Assembly: GCA_015232855.1 (NCBI GenBank)
Contig: JADFYW010000040.1
Location: forward strand, 1 to 32,462
Length of the DNA: 32,462 nt
Direction: 5' to 3'
From: Fibrobacteria bacterium
Lineage (GTDB): Bacteria > Fibrobacterota > Fibrobacteria > UBA11236 > JADFYW01
Shown here: piece by piece, positions 1-8,050 of the stretch
Position numbering within the stretch: the stretch's first letter is position 1
How the letters are laid out: every line of letters starts with the position of its first letter
Position numbers and translations under genes: made by a program
Notes under the pieces: model-generated
What the model saw: the letters and a program-made list of their open reading frames with translations, nothing else
Databases searched by the model: none
Told to the model about the DNA's origin: nothing

Positions 1-32
1 TAACCCGGGTGCAGAACCATTTTTTTCTTCTG

Positions 33-452
33 TTATGCTTGCCAGGGATTGAGTATTTCTACACCACTTGACTGCATATCTTGACCATTTCGGGTTACCA
101 TGATGAAACCCTTCGACAAAGCTGTACAGGCAAGCAATCCGTCTATTACAGGCATGCTCTTTCCAAGTGACTCCAGTTTACTCAGAGTAGCGCCCCAGTG
201 AACGCTAACTGATAAATCAACAGGAATAATCCGGGTGTTGAATCTTGTTGTAAGTTCTGTTAGCCAGGTTGTCAGTTGTCTCTTTATTTGGGAAGGTTTT
301 AATTTCGAAATGCCTTTTTTTAGTTCACCAATAGTTAATACACTTAAAAACAGGTGTTCTTCGTCAATGCCGGATATCCACTGTACCACGTTTTTGTGGG
401 GAGAGGGTTTGATGAGTTCGGATATAACGCAGGTATCAAGCAGAAAATTCAT
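33..452 (-). CDS. PIN-domain (VapC/FitB-like) toxin of a type II toxin-antitoxin pair
   Basis: The 139-aa protein is a compact PIN-domain ribonuclease of the VapC/FitB type. Visible acidic metal-binding positions are D6 (in LLDTCVIS), E43 (LTIGELKKG), D104 (PVIDGLLA) and D125 (TRNGQD). The TRN..D motif followed by GVEILNPW is characteristic of this family. Known family members cleave RNA with Mg2+ and are blocked by their cognate antitoxin. The ATG start overlaps the last four bases of the antitoxin gene (ATGA arrangement), so translation is probably coupled. All four acidic residues are present, so the toxin looks intact. The RNA target cannot be read from the sequence. Confidence 0.93.
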   Translation of the reverse strand: MNFLLDTCVISELIKPSPHKNVVQWISGIDEEHLFLSVLTIGELKKGISKLKPSQIKRQLTTWLTELTTRFNTRIIPVDLSVSVHWGATLSKLESLGKSMPVIDGLLACTALSKGFIMVTRNGQDMQSSGVEILNPWQA

Positions 453-694
453 AAAGAAATATCCCGACCTTTTTCTTTTGAACGGGTTATATCAAGATTT
501 ACTCTGGGGGACTGTTCAAAAAATTTAACCAGGCTGTTTTTGGGCTTGTTGAGCTTTTTATAGTCTTCTACTGATAGGATAACTATGGTATTAACCCCTC
601 GTTTGGTAACCACCTGGGGCCCGGATGAAACCGCTTTCTTTACCAGCTCGCTGAATTTGCTTTTTGCTTCCTGTAATTGCCAGATGTTTTTCAT
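449..694 (-). CDS. Phd/YefM-family antitoxin
   Basis: The 81-aa protein begins MKNIWQLQEAKSKFSELV and continues with GPQVVTKRGVNTIVILS and EDYKKL, the usual Phd/YefM N-terminal DNA-binding and dimerisation fold. The remaining C-terminal part is polar and probably wraps the PIN toxin. It precedes the toxin gene and overlaps it by four bases, the standard order for such pairs. Antitoxins of this family normally repress their own promoter alone or with the toxin. A promoter with a duplicated hexamer lies directly upstream and fits such autoregulation. Confidence 0.92.
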   Translation of the reverse strand: MKNIWQLQEAKSKFSELVKKAVSSGPQVVTKRGVNTIVILSVEDYKKLNKPKNSLVKFFEQSPRVNLDITRSKEKGRDISL

Positions 695-702
695 AATTAA
701 AC

Positions 703-752
703 CTAGTCTGTCTAGTCAGTTAGAGTATATCATAAATAAGGCAAAATAACAA
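703..752 (-). promoter_or_regulatory. Promoter and operator-like repeat of the toxin-antitoxin pair
   Basis: Reading the minus strand, a TTGTTA -35 box (747-752) is followed after 17 bases by a TATACT -10 box (724-729), close to sigma-70 consensus. Just downstream, around the expected transcription start, the hexamer GACTAG occurs twice (712-717 and 703-708) separated by three bases. A direct repeat at the start site, about 10 bases before the antitoxin codon, is a plausible antitoxin binding site. The operator role is inferred from position only. Confidence 0.6.
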
Positions 753-833
753 GTCAATTTTTGTTACTTTCCAGAAATCTCTAGGAATCTCCTGGTCTGA
801 CCAATTTTGTTGAAACGTAAATGATATTCCACT

Positions 834-3800
834 TTATTTGGCAGGAATCGTTTGCTTATACCTGTCATAAAGAATCTGCAAGGTATCAGCAGGTAAAGCC
901 CGGTTATAAATTCGTAAATTATCTATCAGGCCTTTATAATTGCTACCACCCAGTCCTTTATGGCCACCACCCAGGAATAACTCAGGCCATCCACTGAATA
1001 GTTCTTCTGAATGAACAAGAGAGTCAATCAACACTCCATTGACATATAGCTTCAAAAGCTTTTCAGATTTACTATAACTAACGCTCACATGGTAGTTTTT
1101 GTCAGTCTCATTAAGAGGTGCCTTTATCAAAGGTAGTCCCTTGTTTAGAACCTCAGTGCATGAAGGTGTTGATGGATATACAACCAGAGTTGAATCTTCC
1201 TGGCTTATCTGAAATTTGTAGGGAATTGGATCCCCTTCACATTGTGTGATAATGGGTGGCGTTATTATATAATTTAAATTTCTTTTTGATTGTAAGAGTG
1301 GACGAGTGGCACCAAAACCAAAACAGATAGTATAGTCTCTTCCCCCGATAGTGTCTGTCAGGCTTAAACCATCATAAACGCTGATTCCATTATCATCACC
1401 TGAGTCGAGTTCCTTAACAGAATAAACATGCATACCCATTGCAGAATCAATATCCGGGCAGACATCAGGTTTTCCTTCTACCCACCAGACAAAGATATTG
1501 GGGGTTTCATCAGATTCATAATTAAGGGAACTGAATGAATAGGGGATGGTATCTGCCCGGTTTTGTGGATAGCCATTTATTTTGGAATAATCTTTAGCGG
1601 TATAGCTAAGAAACGAATATTCGTTGTTCTGGGATTCAAAGGCACCGACTTCGGGTTTGCCGATGCGAGGGTTGCCAAAAATATCTGTGGAAACATAGGG
1701 CAGCTTTGTTGTACTGGCAGCAAATAGGGATGAACACCCATTACCTGAACAACGGATAACTTCCGCATGATGAACACTTGCATCCTGGAACAGATTACCT
1801 GCCCATGGATTAAAAGACTCATTAATCGGCCTGGCCAGTTCGAGAACAGGCATATCTGGTGTGAGTCCGAAATAATTGGGAACGTTTTCTGCAAAGGCAT
1901 TTCTCAGTAATTGGATGTACCCGGCTCCTACTGCATTCCACTTGAACGGAGTTTGGAACACTTTTCCCAAACCTGAAAAATAATTGTTCGCTATGGCTAA
2001 AGAACTGGATATACCAGATGTGGTTGAGCCGGTAATATTAATACCGATGGTCGTGGAGGCAGGGTCAATAAAACTATTGTTTAGTATTTGTATATCTCCA
2101 GGCGAAGAAATGTTAATGGAAGATGAACCGCCAAAAAATAAATTGTTGCGGATGATAATCGTATCAGCAGGGGAGGTGCTGGTAACCCTGATCAGGTCGG
2201 TTTTTGAGGATGAAAGTATAAAATTACCATCAATTACTGTGTTATCTGCTCTAAGCTCCAGTGAAGGAGCTATTCCATCACCCAAAATTACAAAGCCTTT
2301 GATGGTTATATCGGGATATTTAATAACCGGACTTTTAATAACGGGTCGCTGTTTCTTTTTATCTGATGGTAATCCAGCCAGATACACTTCACTGACAAAA
2401 GTAAGCGGGTATAATGACATATAATCATAAAAAGGGTTGGTCACGGTATCCTGATTTGATTCAGGCCACCGTACTACAATAACCTGACTAGCTTTTTTGT
2501 ATTTAACCTGTTCAAAGGCTTCCGGGTAATTACAAAAAGGGTCGAGTTCCGTGCCATTTCCTTCTACAAGGGGGTTGCAGTTGGTTCTTGGTTCTACATA
2601 TATGATATTGGAGAATCTGCCTTCATACTTGAGTTTGATTGTTGTAGGCCCATTTGGGGAACCATTTGAAATTGCACTTATGGTAAATCCTTTTTTAATT
2701 TCAATTATGTTGTTCGTTACCAGAGCACCAGTATCTTCCAAAAAACGAATAGGAACATCAAGGCCCCAAAGGCCATTTCCCATGTCTTGAAAGGAAAGTA
2801 GCTCCATATCCACTTTGTCATTACTATTGCCCGTGCCCGCCGTTATGGTAACACCATAATTTGTTCCATTAACAGAGCCTGCACCAGGGCGAAACCTTAT
2901 AGAAAGGGAGTCTTCTGTTCCATTCAGGCTCGTGATCTGATGGCCGGAACGATCAGAAAAATACATGGTATCAGGGTTTAGTACCTGAATGATGGATACA
3001 TTAAGATTGTTTACTGTAGTTAAGTTTTCAGGATTCATAAATTTGATTTCGAGGACGTCCCTGGATTTTGCTTCTATTCTCCCGTTATATAACCCCGGGT
3101 CAATAAAGGTAATGGACAGAGTATCCCTAAACACTTTGGTGTTGGTATCCTCGATGGGATTTGATATTACAATGTATTCAGAATCATTGGAAAACTCAGT
3201 TGCGAGAACCAAGGCTATTGAATCGAGATTTTTGTCTGGGGTGGTAAATGCGATAATAAAACTACTGTCCGCCCCGGATATTATCAGGTTTCCATTTAAT
3301 GATTCCTCGTTGAGTTTATAAAACTCTAATCGGGAAGGTATGTAAGCTTTTTCATATACTTCACTTATAGTGTCACTAGTATTCCAATTTTGTTTGGAGG
3401 CATAGGCATAAAGTGTTGTAGTATTGGAAATTTCAACAGGAGTGTGGTATGGGGTAAAAGAACCGATGGTGCCAAGGCGATAAAAGATATCTGCATCAGG
3501 AACCTGATTCGACAAGGTAACTTTTACATTATTATAAATGGTTTGACCTGAAGGGCTTGGGATTGGTGCGGGTAGTTTAATCGGGCCACAAAAACAGGCA
3601 ACGGGTGTGGTAATAATACATGCAGAATTGTAGGGCTGCCTTTCAGCTTTGAACACATCCATGGAATAGTCCTTAAAATTCTGTAGTGCAAGTTTTTCAC
3701 CGAAATCTTTCAGGTTGATACTTTGACGGGACAGGTGGTTCACGCCGCCCATATCCAGTACCAGTTGACCGTCAATAAATACCCACATGTCATCATCAGA

Positions 3801-4403
3801 AGCAAACTCCAAATTTTGGTTGGCTGCAGAGTCTTCCCGATACGTAAATATTTTATGAAAATGCATGGTAAACCCGAAATTATGCCACATTATCCCGGGA
3901 TCGGTATTCATGTAATATGATGGCTCAAGTTGGGCCGCTACCAAACCATCATTATCGATAGGTGTAAATGGATTAACATAATCTGAAGAACTGTCATTGA
4001 TGCCAAAGCTGAATTGATATAACTGGTGACCAACGTGCTTAAACTTCAACGTTTTCTGGATCTTGTATACCCGATGTTTAGAGTCAGGAGCTGATGAATC
4101 AGCTCTAAACCATTGCTCCAGCTGTTTGTTAAAAAACTTATCCTCTCTTAATATGGGCAAACCATTTGTGTCCAGGGTGTTCTGTACCATACCGGTTTGC
4201 AGTCCCATCTCATTACCCTTATAAGGCAGCAACGTTTCAGCTATACCGAATTCACTATAACTTGTATTGGTACTCTTACTGGTATAATGGTCGTAGATGG
4301 TAACATCAAACTCGATAAATTCAGGTTCGTCTGCCGCTAAAACTACAGATTGTAAAAGAAAGAAAAAAAATAAATAGAAAATAATGCGAGTATGAAAATG
4401 CAT
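834..4403 (-). CDS. Exported fibro-slime, CHB_HEX_C and beta-helix protein ending in a half LamG domain
   Basis: A giant exported protein of about 1189 aa. An in-frame TTG at 4415 is possible, but the ATG at 4403 is preferred because AAAGG lies just before it and a clean hydrophobic signal peptide follows. Using TTG-based numbering, the order is: signal peptide; fibro-slime/PA14-like domain (about 30-270, hallmark DDDMWVFIDGQLVLDMGG near 205-225); chitobiase C-terminal-like domain (about 282-357, starting LPAPIPSPSG and with PDADIFYRLG); Ig-like region with MYFSDRSG and GTEDSL; right-handed beta-helix region (about 610-925, ending GNPRIGKPEVGAFES); and a terminal segment (about 1067-1193) resembling only the second half of LamG (KLLKLYVNGVLIDS, KGLIDNLRIYNRAL). 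It is last in a four-gene operon. Fibro-slime proteins of Fibrobacter are surface proteins linked to cellulose attachment, so adhesion is a reasonable but unproven role. Confidence 0.88.
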   Translation of the reverse strand: MHFHTRIIFYLFFFFLLQSVVLAADEPEFIEFDVTIYDHYTSKSTNTSYSEFGIAETLLPYKGNEMGLQTGMVQNTLDTNGLPILREDKFFNKQLEQWFRADSSAPDSKHRVYKIQKTLKFKHVGHQLYQFSFGINDSSSDYVNPFTPIDNDGLVAAQLEPSYYMNTDPGIMWHNFGFTMHFHKIFTYREDSAANQNLEFASDDDMWVFIDGQLVLDMGGVNHLSRQSINLKDFGEKLALQNFKDYSMDVFKAERQPYNSACIITTPVACFCGPIKLPAPIPSPSGQTIYNNVKVTLSNQVPDADIFYRLGTIGSFTPYHTPVEISNTTTLYAYASKQNWNTSDTISEVYEKAYIPSRLEFYKLNEESLNGNLIISGADSSFIIAFTTPDKNLDSIALVLATEFSNDSEYIVISNPIEDTNTKVFRDTLSITFIDPGLYNGRIEAKSRDVLEIKFMNPENLTTVNNLNVSIIQVLNPDTMYFSDRSGHQITSLNGTEDSLSIRFRPGAGSVNGTNYGVTITAGTGNSNDKVDMELLSFQDMGNGLWGLDVPIRFLEDTGALVTNNIIEIKKGFTISAISNGSPNGPTTIKLKYEGRFSNIIYVEPRTNCNPLVEGNGTELDPFCNYPEAFEQVKYKKASQVIVVRWPESNQDTVTNPFYDYMSLYPLTFVSEVYLAGLPSDKKKQRPVIKSPVIKYPDITIKGFVILGDGIAPSLELRADNTVIDGNFILSSSKTDLIRVTSTSPADTIIIRNNLFFGGSSSINISSPGDIQILNNSFIDPASTTIGINITGSTTSGISSSLAIANNYFSGLGKVFQTPFKWNAVGAGYIQLLRNAFAENVPNYFGLTPDMPVLELARPINESFNPWAGNLFQDASVHHAEVIRCSGNGCSSLFAASTTKLPYVSTDIFGNPRIGKPEVGAFESQNNEYSFLSYTAKDYSKINGYPQNRADTIPYSFSSLNYESDETPNIFVWWVEGKPDVCPDIDSAMGMHVYSVKELDSGDDNGISVYDGLSLTDTIGGRDYTICFGFGATRPLLQSKRNLNYIITPPIITQCEGDPIPYKFQISQEDSTLVVYPSTPSCTEVLNKGLPLIKAPLNETDKNYHVSVSYSKSEKLLKLYVNGVLIDSLVHSEELFSGWPELFLGGGHKGLGGSNYKGLIDNLRIYNRALPADTLQILYDRYKQTIPAK

Positions 4404-4433
4404 AGTACCTTTCAAATTATCAATTGATTATAA

Positions 4434-7328
4434 TTACCGGTTGAATAACTGACCCTGTTGATAATGGACACGAAGAGAATCCGGGCCAAGGGTTTTATTA
4501 TGAATTTTAAAATTATCAAGCAAGCCTTTGAATCCGTCTCCATTCAAACTGCCCAGGATAGTCTGTATATTATGAACTGTTGGGGGATCCGGGCCAAAAG
4601 CGATGTCCATGGGCTCTCCATTAATAAACAGTCGCAATATATTAGCCGACTTGTTGTACGATATTGCAACATGACAGGGTTGACCTGCAAATGGAAGTTT
4701 ACCTTTCACTGTATGTGCAAGTTTTTCAGAGTCGGTCATTGATACTGTCAAAATTGAATCCTGCAGAAAGAGAAAAGCGTCCGGAGGTGAAAGGACAGTA
4801 TCTACTGGAGTTGGTATACCTGGACCAGTAACCTGTTGGACGGTGAAAACATCGCCTTTACGGGCGGTAATATACATCCTGCTTCCTTCGGGGGTGCCCC
4901 GGCCTTCTAATATGGTATTGTTCAAATCAGGTTCATTTGTAAAATTGACAGTAAAGTTTCCCTCAAAACGACCACTGGCAATGTCAGTTTCAATAACCCA
5001 AATATCAAGGGTATCTCTTGAGTCTGCTTTTAATTTTATTAACAGGGTGTCTTTTTGATAAATGCTGGGGCTTATTCCAGTATAGACAAGTTTCAGCTGG
5101 TTGCCCGAAAGAAGGCTATACACGCCATCCAGCTGCTGGTCCCCCGGTGTTCTGAATTGGATGGTAGTCCGGGTGGTATCTTTGAAAGTAAAACTAATCC
5201 TGGTTTTTGACATATGAACCGCATCAAGATATTCAATGTTTATTATGTCATCTGCAAAAAAACAATCGAGAATACTGTCGGTTGGGCTTATTAAAACCTG
5301 TTCACGGGTCTCAAAAACACTGCAATACCCGGTGGCATTGTTTTCGACGGGATAAAGCTTAACATTTGAGAGTTGGTCTGAATTGCTTGTTAGGGTGGCA
5401 AAGAGCACACTATCCTGGATATATTTAGTTGCAATACAAACCTTTAACATTGTAGTGGAGCGTGTAGGCCGGGTACCGGATATATTGTCAGTGAGGCTGG
5501 AAATATAATTCGGAGTATTTAACCTGATTGTGTTGGTATGCTGTATACTATCCACTGGATCATAGAAAATAACCGTGACATTCGATGAAGGTTCAAGTTC
5601 AAGGATGTTATTGAGTTTAATGCAAAAAGGCGAAAGCGTAACAGGAACCGAGTAGGCAAAGATTCCGGGTTTAATCAATTTAAAACGTCCTGATACCTGA
5701 TCTGAATAATAAGAGTCAGCCATCCCGGAACCTAAAAAGGACACTTGTAACAATCGGTAATGATCAGGGTCCAAAACCGGGTATTCCACGACCACATTAA
5801 ATTGATCTTCAAATCCGGTTAAAGAATCTATCCGGTTCCAGGCATGATCTGTAAAATACATAACCACTTCTCTTGGTGGTGATGCAACTTGAAAAGAAGA
5901 TATAGGGTGGCCCTCTGTTTGAGTTGGGTTGACCCATTCAACTGTGATAGTATCTACTTTTTCAGTTTCAATAACCTGGTTGTTAGGGAAAGGGGTACTA
6001 ATAGAAACATTTATAGTGTCTTTGAAGATTATAGATTGCCCGGTGAAAGCAGGGTTTGTACATAGAATGTATTCCTTGTCATGTGAATTACTGGTTGTGA
6101 CAATAAGCAGGACAGAATCAATAAAAGCTGTGGTATGTAATGATAAAACGAAACTGTTGTCATTTTTGGTAAACTTACTGTCTCCTCCAAGCGGCTCGCC
6201 TGTAAGTTTTGTCAGTTCAATTTGGGATGCATATTGTACTTTTGTGTACGTCTCCTGAATAGTATCACTACCTATATATCCTTCTTTAACAGCAAAATAA
6301 TGGAGAATAGATGTTTCGGTTAAGGTGATATGTTTCCCATGTTCATAGAGCAGAAAGGGACCTGAAATTCCAATTCGGTAAAAAATTTGAGCATCTGGAA
6401 CTTCACAGGAGAGTGTTACATTCTCTAGAAAAGAAAAACTATTTCCTGGTGGTTGTGCGTAAAGCCCTCGGATATGTGGAGAACTTATATAGATAAGAGG
6501 TAATAGACCTGTGAATTTAAAAGATGATGTGAAGGGACGTCTTTCGGCATAAAAAATATCCATAGTGTAGTCGTTAAAATTCTTTAATCCAAGGCTTTTG
6601 CCAACAGATTCTAAATTAAATGAGCCACCGGCCGCCGTGTGGATACCGCCCACATCAAACACCAATTTTCCGTCAATAAATACCCAAAGATCATCATCGC
6701 CGTAAAAGATTAAGTTCTGGTTAACTGCTTCAGCTTCAACATAGGTGAAATTATGTTTTAAATGCATAGTAAAACCATAATTGTGTTTAACGGGTGATTT
6801 TCCGGGAACAGCCCAGCCGCTCAGAGGTGTTTCGATACCTGCAGCTACCAGGCCTTCATTGTCAATGGGGAAAAAAGCAGAATCATCGTTGTAATCAGAA
6901 TAGTCCCATCCGTTAGCCGATGAGGGGTAATTGTTGTTTGGATAGCCATCTTTGTCAATTTCATATATATCGTTTCCAACGTCTGTGATCGTCAGTTTTT
7001 TTCGAATCTTATAAACTCTTTTTGTAGGATCTGAGTTTGTTGAGTCCGCTTTAAACCATTTGTTCAGGTTTGTATTAAAGCAGAGGTTTTTTTTGAATAA
7101 GGGGAGTCCATCCGACCCCAGAGTATTTTGTACCATTCCTGGATAGACTGCTAAAGTTTGGAAATCATTGGAATTGGGAGGAAATTCATGGTATCCGGTA
7201 TCTTCAGTGGATGTGTAATGATCATAAATATTAACATCAATCTCAATTTGGAAAGGATTACCTGTTGCCAACTGGTGGATTGAAATCAGTAATACTAATA
7301 TCAGAATATGAAGTTGTTTATAATTCAT
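4434..7328 (-). CDS. Exported fibro-slime and CHB_HEX_C protein ending in a half LamG domain
   Basis: A 964-aa paralogue of the downstream giant protein. It has an N-terminal signal peptide ending near ATGNP, a fibro-slime domain (about 28-270, with DDDLWVFIDGKLVFDVGG near 213), a chitobiase C-terminal-like domain (about 283-363, with PDAQIFYRIG and GYIGSDTIQETYTKV), then Ig-like repeats including VVMYFTD and LTGFEDQF, and NNTILEGRG near 820. The last 115 residues (DAFLFLQDSIL, CHVAISY, LRLFINGEP, FKGLLDNFKIHNK) match only the second half of a LamG jelly roll. The start lies 18 bases after the lipoprotein stop and has no recognisable Shine-Dalgarno sequence, so translational coupling to the lipoprotein gene is likely. 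A surface adhesin role is inferred from the fibro-slime family. Confidence 0.88.
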   Translation of the reverse strand: MNYKQLHILILVLLISIHQLATGNPFQIEIDVNIYDHYTSTEDTGYHEFPPNSNDFQTLAVYPGMVQNTLGSDGLPLFKKNLCFNTNLNKWFKADSTNSDPTKRVYKIRKKLTITDVGNDIYEIDKDGYPNNNYPSSANGWDYSDYNDDSAFFPIDNEGLVAAGIETPLSGWAVPGKSPVKHNYGFTMHLKHNFTYVEAEAVNQNLIFYGDDDLWVFIDGKLVFDVGGIHTAAGGSFNLESVGKSLGLKNFNDYTMDIFYAERRPFTSSFKFTGLLPLIYISSPHIRGLYAQPPGNSFSFLENVTLSCEVPDAQIFYRIGISGPFLLYEHGKHITLTETSILHYFAVKEGYIGSDTIQETYTKVQYASQIELTKLTGEPLGGDSKFTKNDNSFVLSLHTTAFIDSVLLIVTTSNSHDKEYILCTNPAFTGQSIIFKDTINVSISTPFPNNQVIETEKVDTITVEWVNPTQTEGHPISSFQVASPPREVVMYFTDHAWNRIDSLTGFEDQFNVVVEYPVLDPDHYRLLQVSFLGSGMADSYYSDQVSGRFKLIKPGIFAYSVPVTLSPFCIKLNNILELEPSSNVTVIFYDPVDSIQHTNTIRLNTPNYISSLTDNISGTRPTRSTTMLKVCIATKYIQDSVLFATLTSNSDQLSNVKLYPVENNATGYCSVFETREQVLISPTDSILDCFFADDIINIEYLDAVHMSKTRISFTFKDTTRTTIQFRTPGDQQLDGVYSLLSGNQLKLVYTGISPSIYQKDTLLIKLKADSRDTLDIWVIETDIASGRFEGNFTVNFTNEPDLNNTILEGRGTPEGSRMYITARKGDVFTVQQVTGPGIPTPVDTVLSPPDAFLFLQDSILTVSMTDSEKLAHTVKGKLPFAGQPCHVAISYNKSANILRLFINGEPMDIAFGPDPPTVHNIQTILGSLNGDGFKGLLDNFKIHNKTLGPDSLRVHYQQGQLFNR

Positions 7329-7346
7329 GTTGTTTGTTGAAAAAGG

Positions 7347-8036
7347 TTATTTTTGAAGAATTATTTGTTTCCCCTCAAGTGTTTCGGGTTGTATCCAGAA
7401 TTCTATGGTAAAATCCCCATCCAGGTCTATATCACCTAATGAGACCTGAGTGCTGCCATCGAGTTTGAGTGACAAGCTGTCTATGCCCTGGGCATAGGCG
7501 AACACTGAAGATGTGCCATGGTGTCCGTTACCGCTCATGTCATTGAGGTTTCCGTTAAAAGGATAATAGGCAAGAAGGGAACCGCTATTAATAAGAACCG
7601 GATCAACATCAGGGTCAACAGGCTTGATGATTTCCTGCAGGCTTGCAAGAGCAAGGGAGTCAAATGTCACTGCTATATCAGAGTTACCATCTGCATTGAA
7701 ACTTTTTTCCTTAAGTACTTTTGTTTCCTGAGCTATGAGAATGTTTTTGGAGTAGACCGAGTATTCAACAGTGATATCATCATCCCGTTTTGCGGTTATG
7801 GGTATAACGAGATAAGTGGATACATTTGTATCCGTATAGACGGTATCCAGTAAGATTTCGTCATCCACAGAAACAATAACTCTAACACTGTCAATATTGA
7901 TTGAATCACCTACGGAAATACCAATGTCAAGATCTTCGGTTTTAGTAGATGGGTTTTCAATAAGGCAGCTAAATAAGAACATACCAAATAGCAACAGTGC
8001 TAATATGTGCCATTTTTTAAAGAATATATTTTTCAT
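7347..8036 (-). CDS. Outer-membrane-type lipoprotein ending in the first half of a LamG domain
   Basis: A 229-aa lipoprotein: charged start, hydrophobic segment, then lipobox LFSC with the lipidated cysteine at position 24. There is no aspartate at +2, so outer-membrane sorting is expected. Residues about 35-140 form a predicted beta-rich region (SVRVIVSVDDEIL, TVEYSVYSK). From about 152 it reads as the opening of a LamG domain: LLAYYPFNGNLNDMSGNGHH, LKLDGSTQVSLG, FTIEFWIQPETL, KQIILQK. It then stops, where a complete LamG would continue with a further 100 residues or so. A good ribosome-binding site (AAAAGGA) precedes the ATG. The gene sits between two giant genes whose products end with the missing half. 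No remnant of a second half lies downstream, because the next gene begins 18 bases later, so an accidental truncation is less likely than a deliberate half-domain. Confidence 0.88.
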   Translation of the reverse strand: MKNIFFKKWHILALLLFGMFLFSCLIENPSTKTEDLDIGISVGDSINIDSVRVIVSVDDEILLDTVYTDTNVSTYLVIPITAKRDDDITVEYSVYSKNILIAQETKVLKEKSFNADGNSDIAVTFDSLALASLQEIIKPVDPDVDPVLINSGSLLAYYPFNGNLNDMSGNGHHGTSSVFAYAQGIDSLSLKLDGSTQVSLGDIDLDGDFTIEFWIQPETLEGKQIILQK

Positions 8037-8050
8037 AGGTGTTATTCCTT

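Noticed and set aside
1984-2424. Plus-strand frames inside the giant surface genes
   Set aside because: They mirror minus-strand coding sequence with strong domain evidence and show no domain of their own.
7347-8036. Lipoprotein as a frameshifted or truncated pseudogene
   Set aside because: The next gene begins 18 bases later with no leftover second half of LamG in any frame, and the three neighbours independently carry only that second half. Sequence error cannot be excluded completely.
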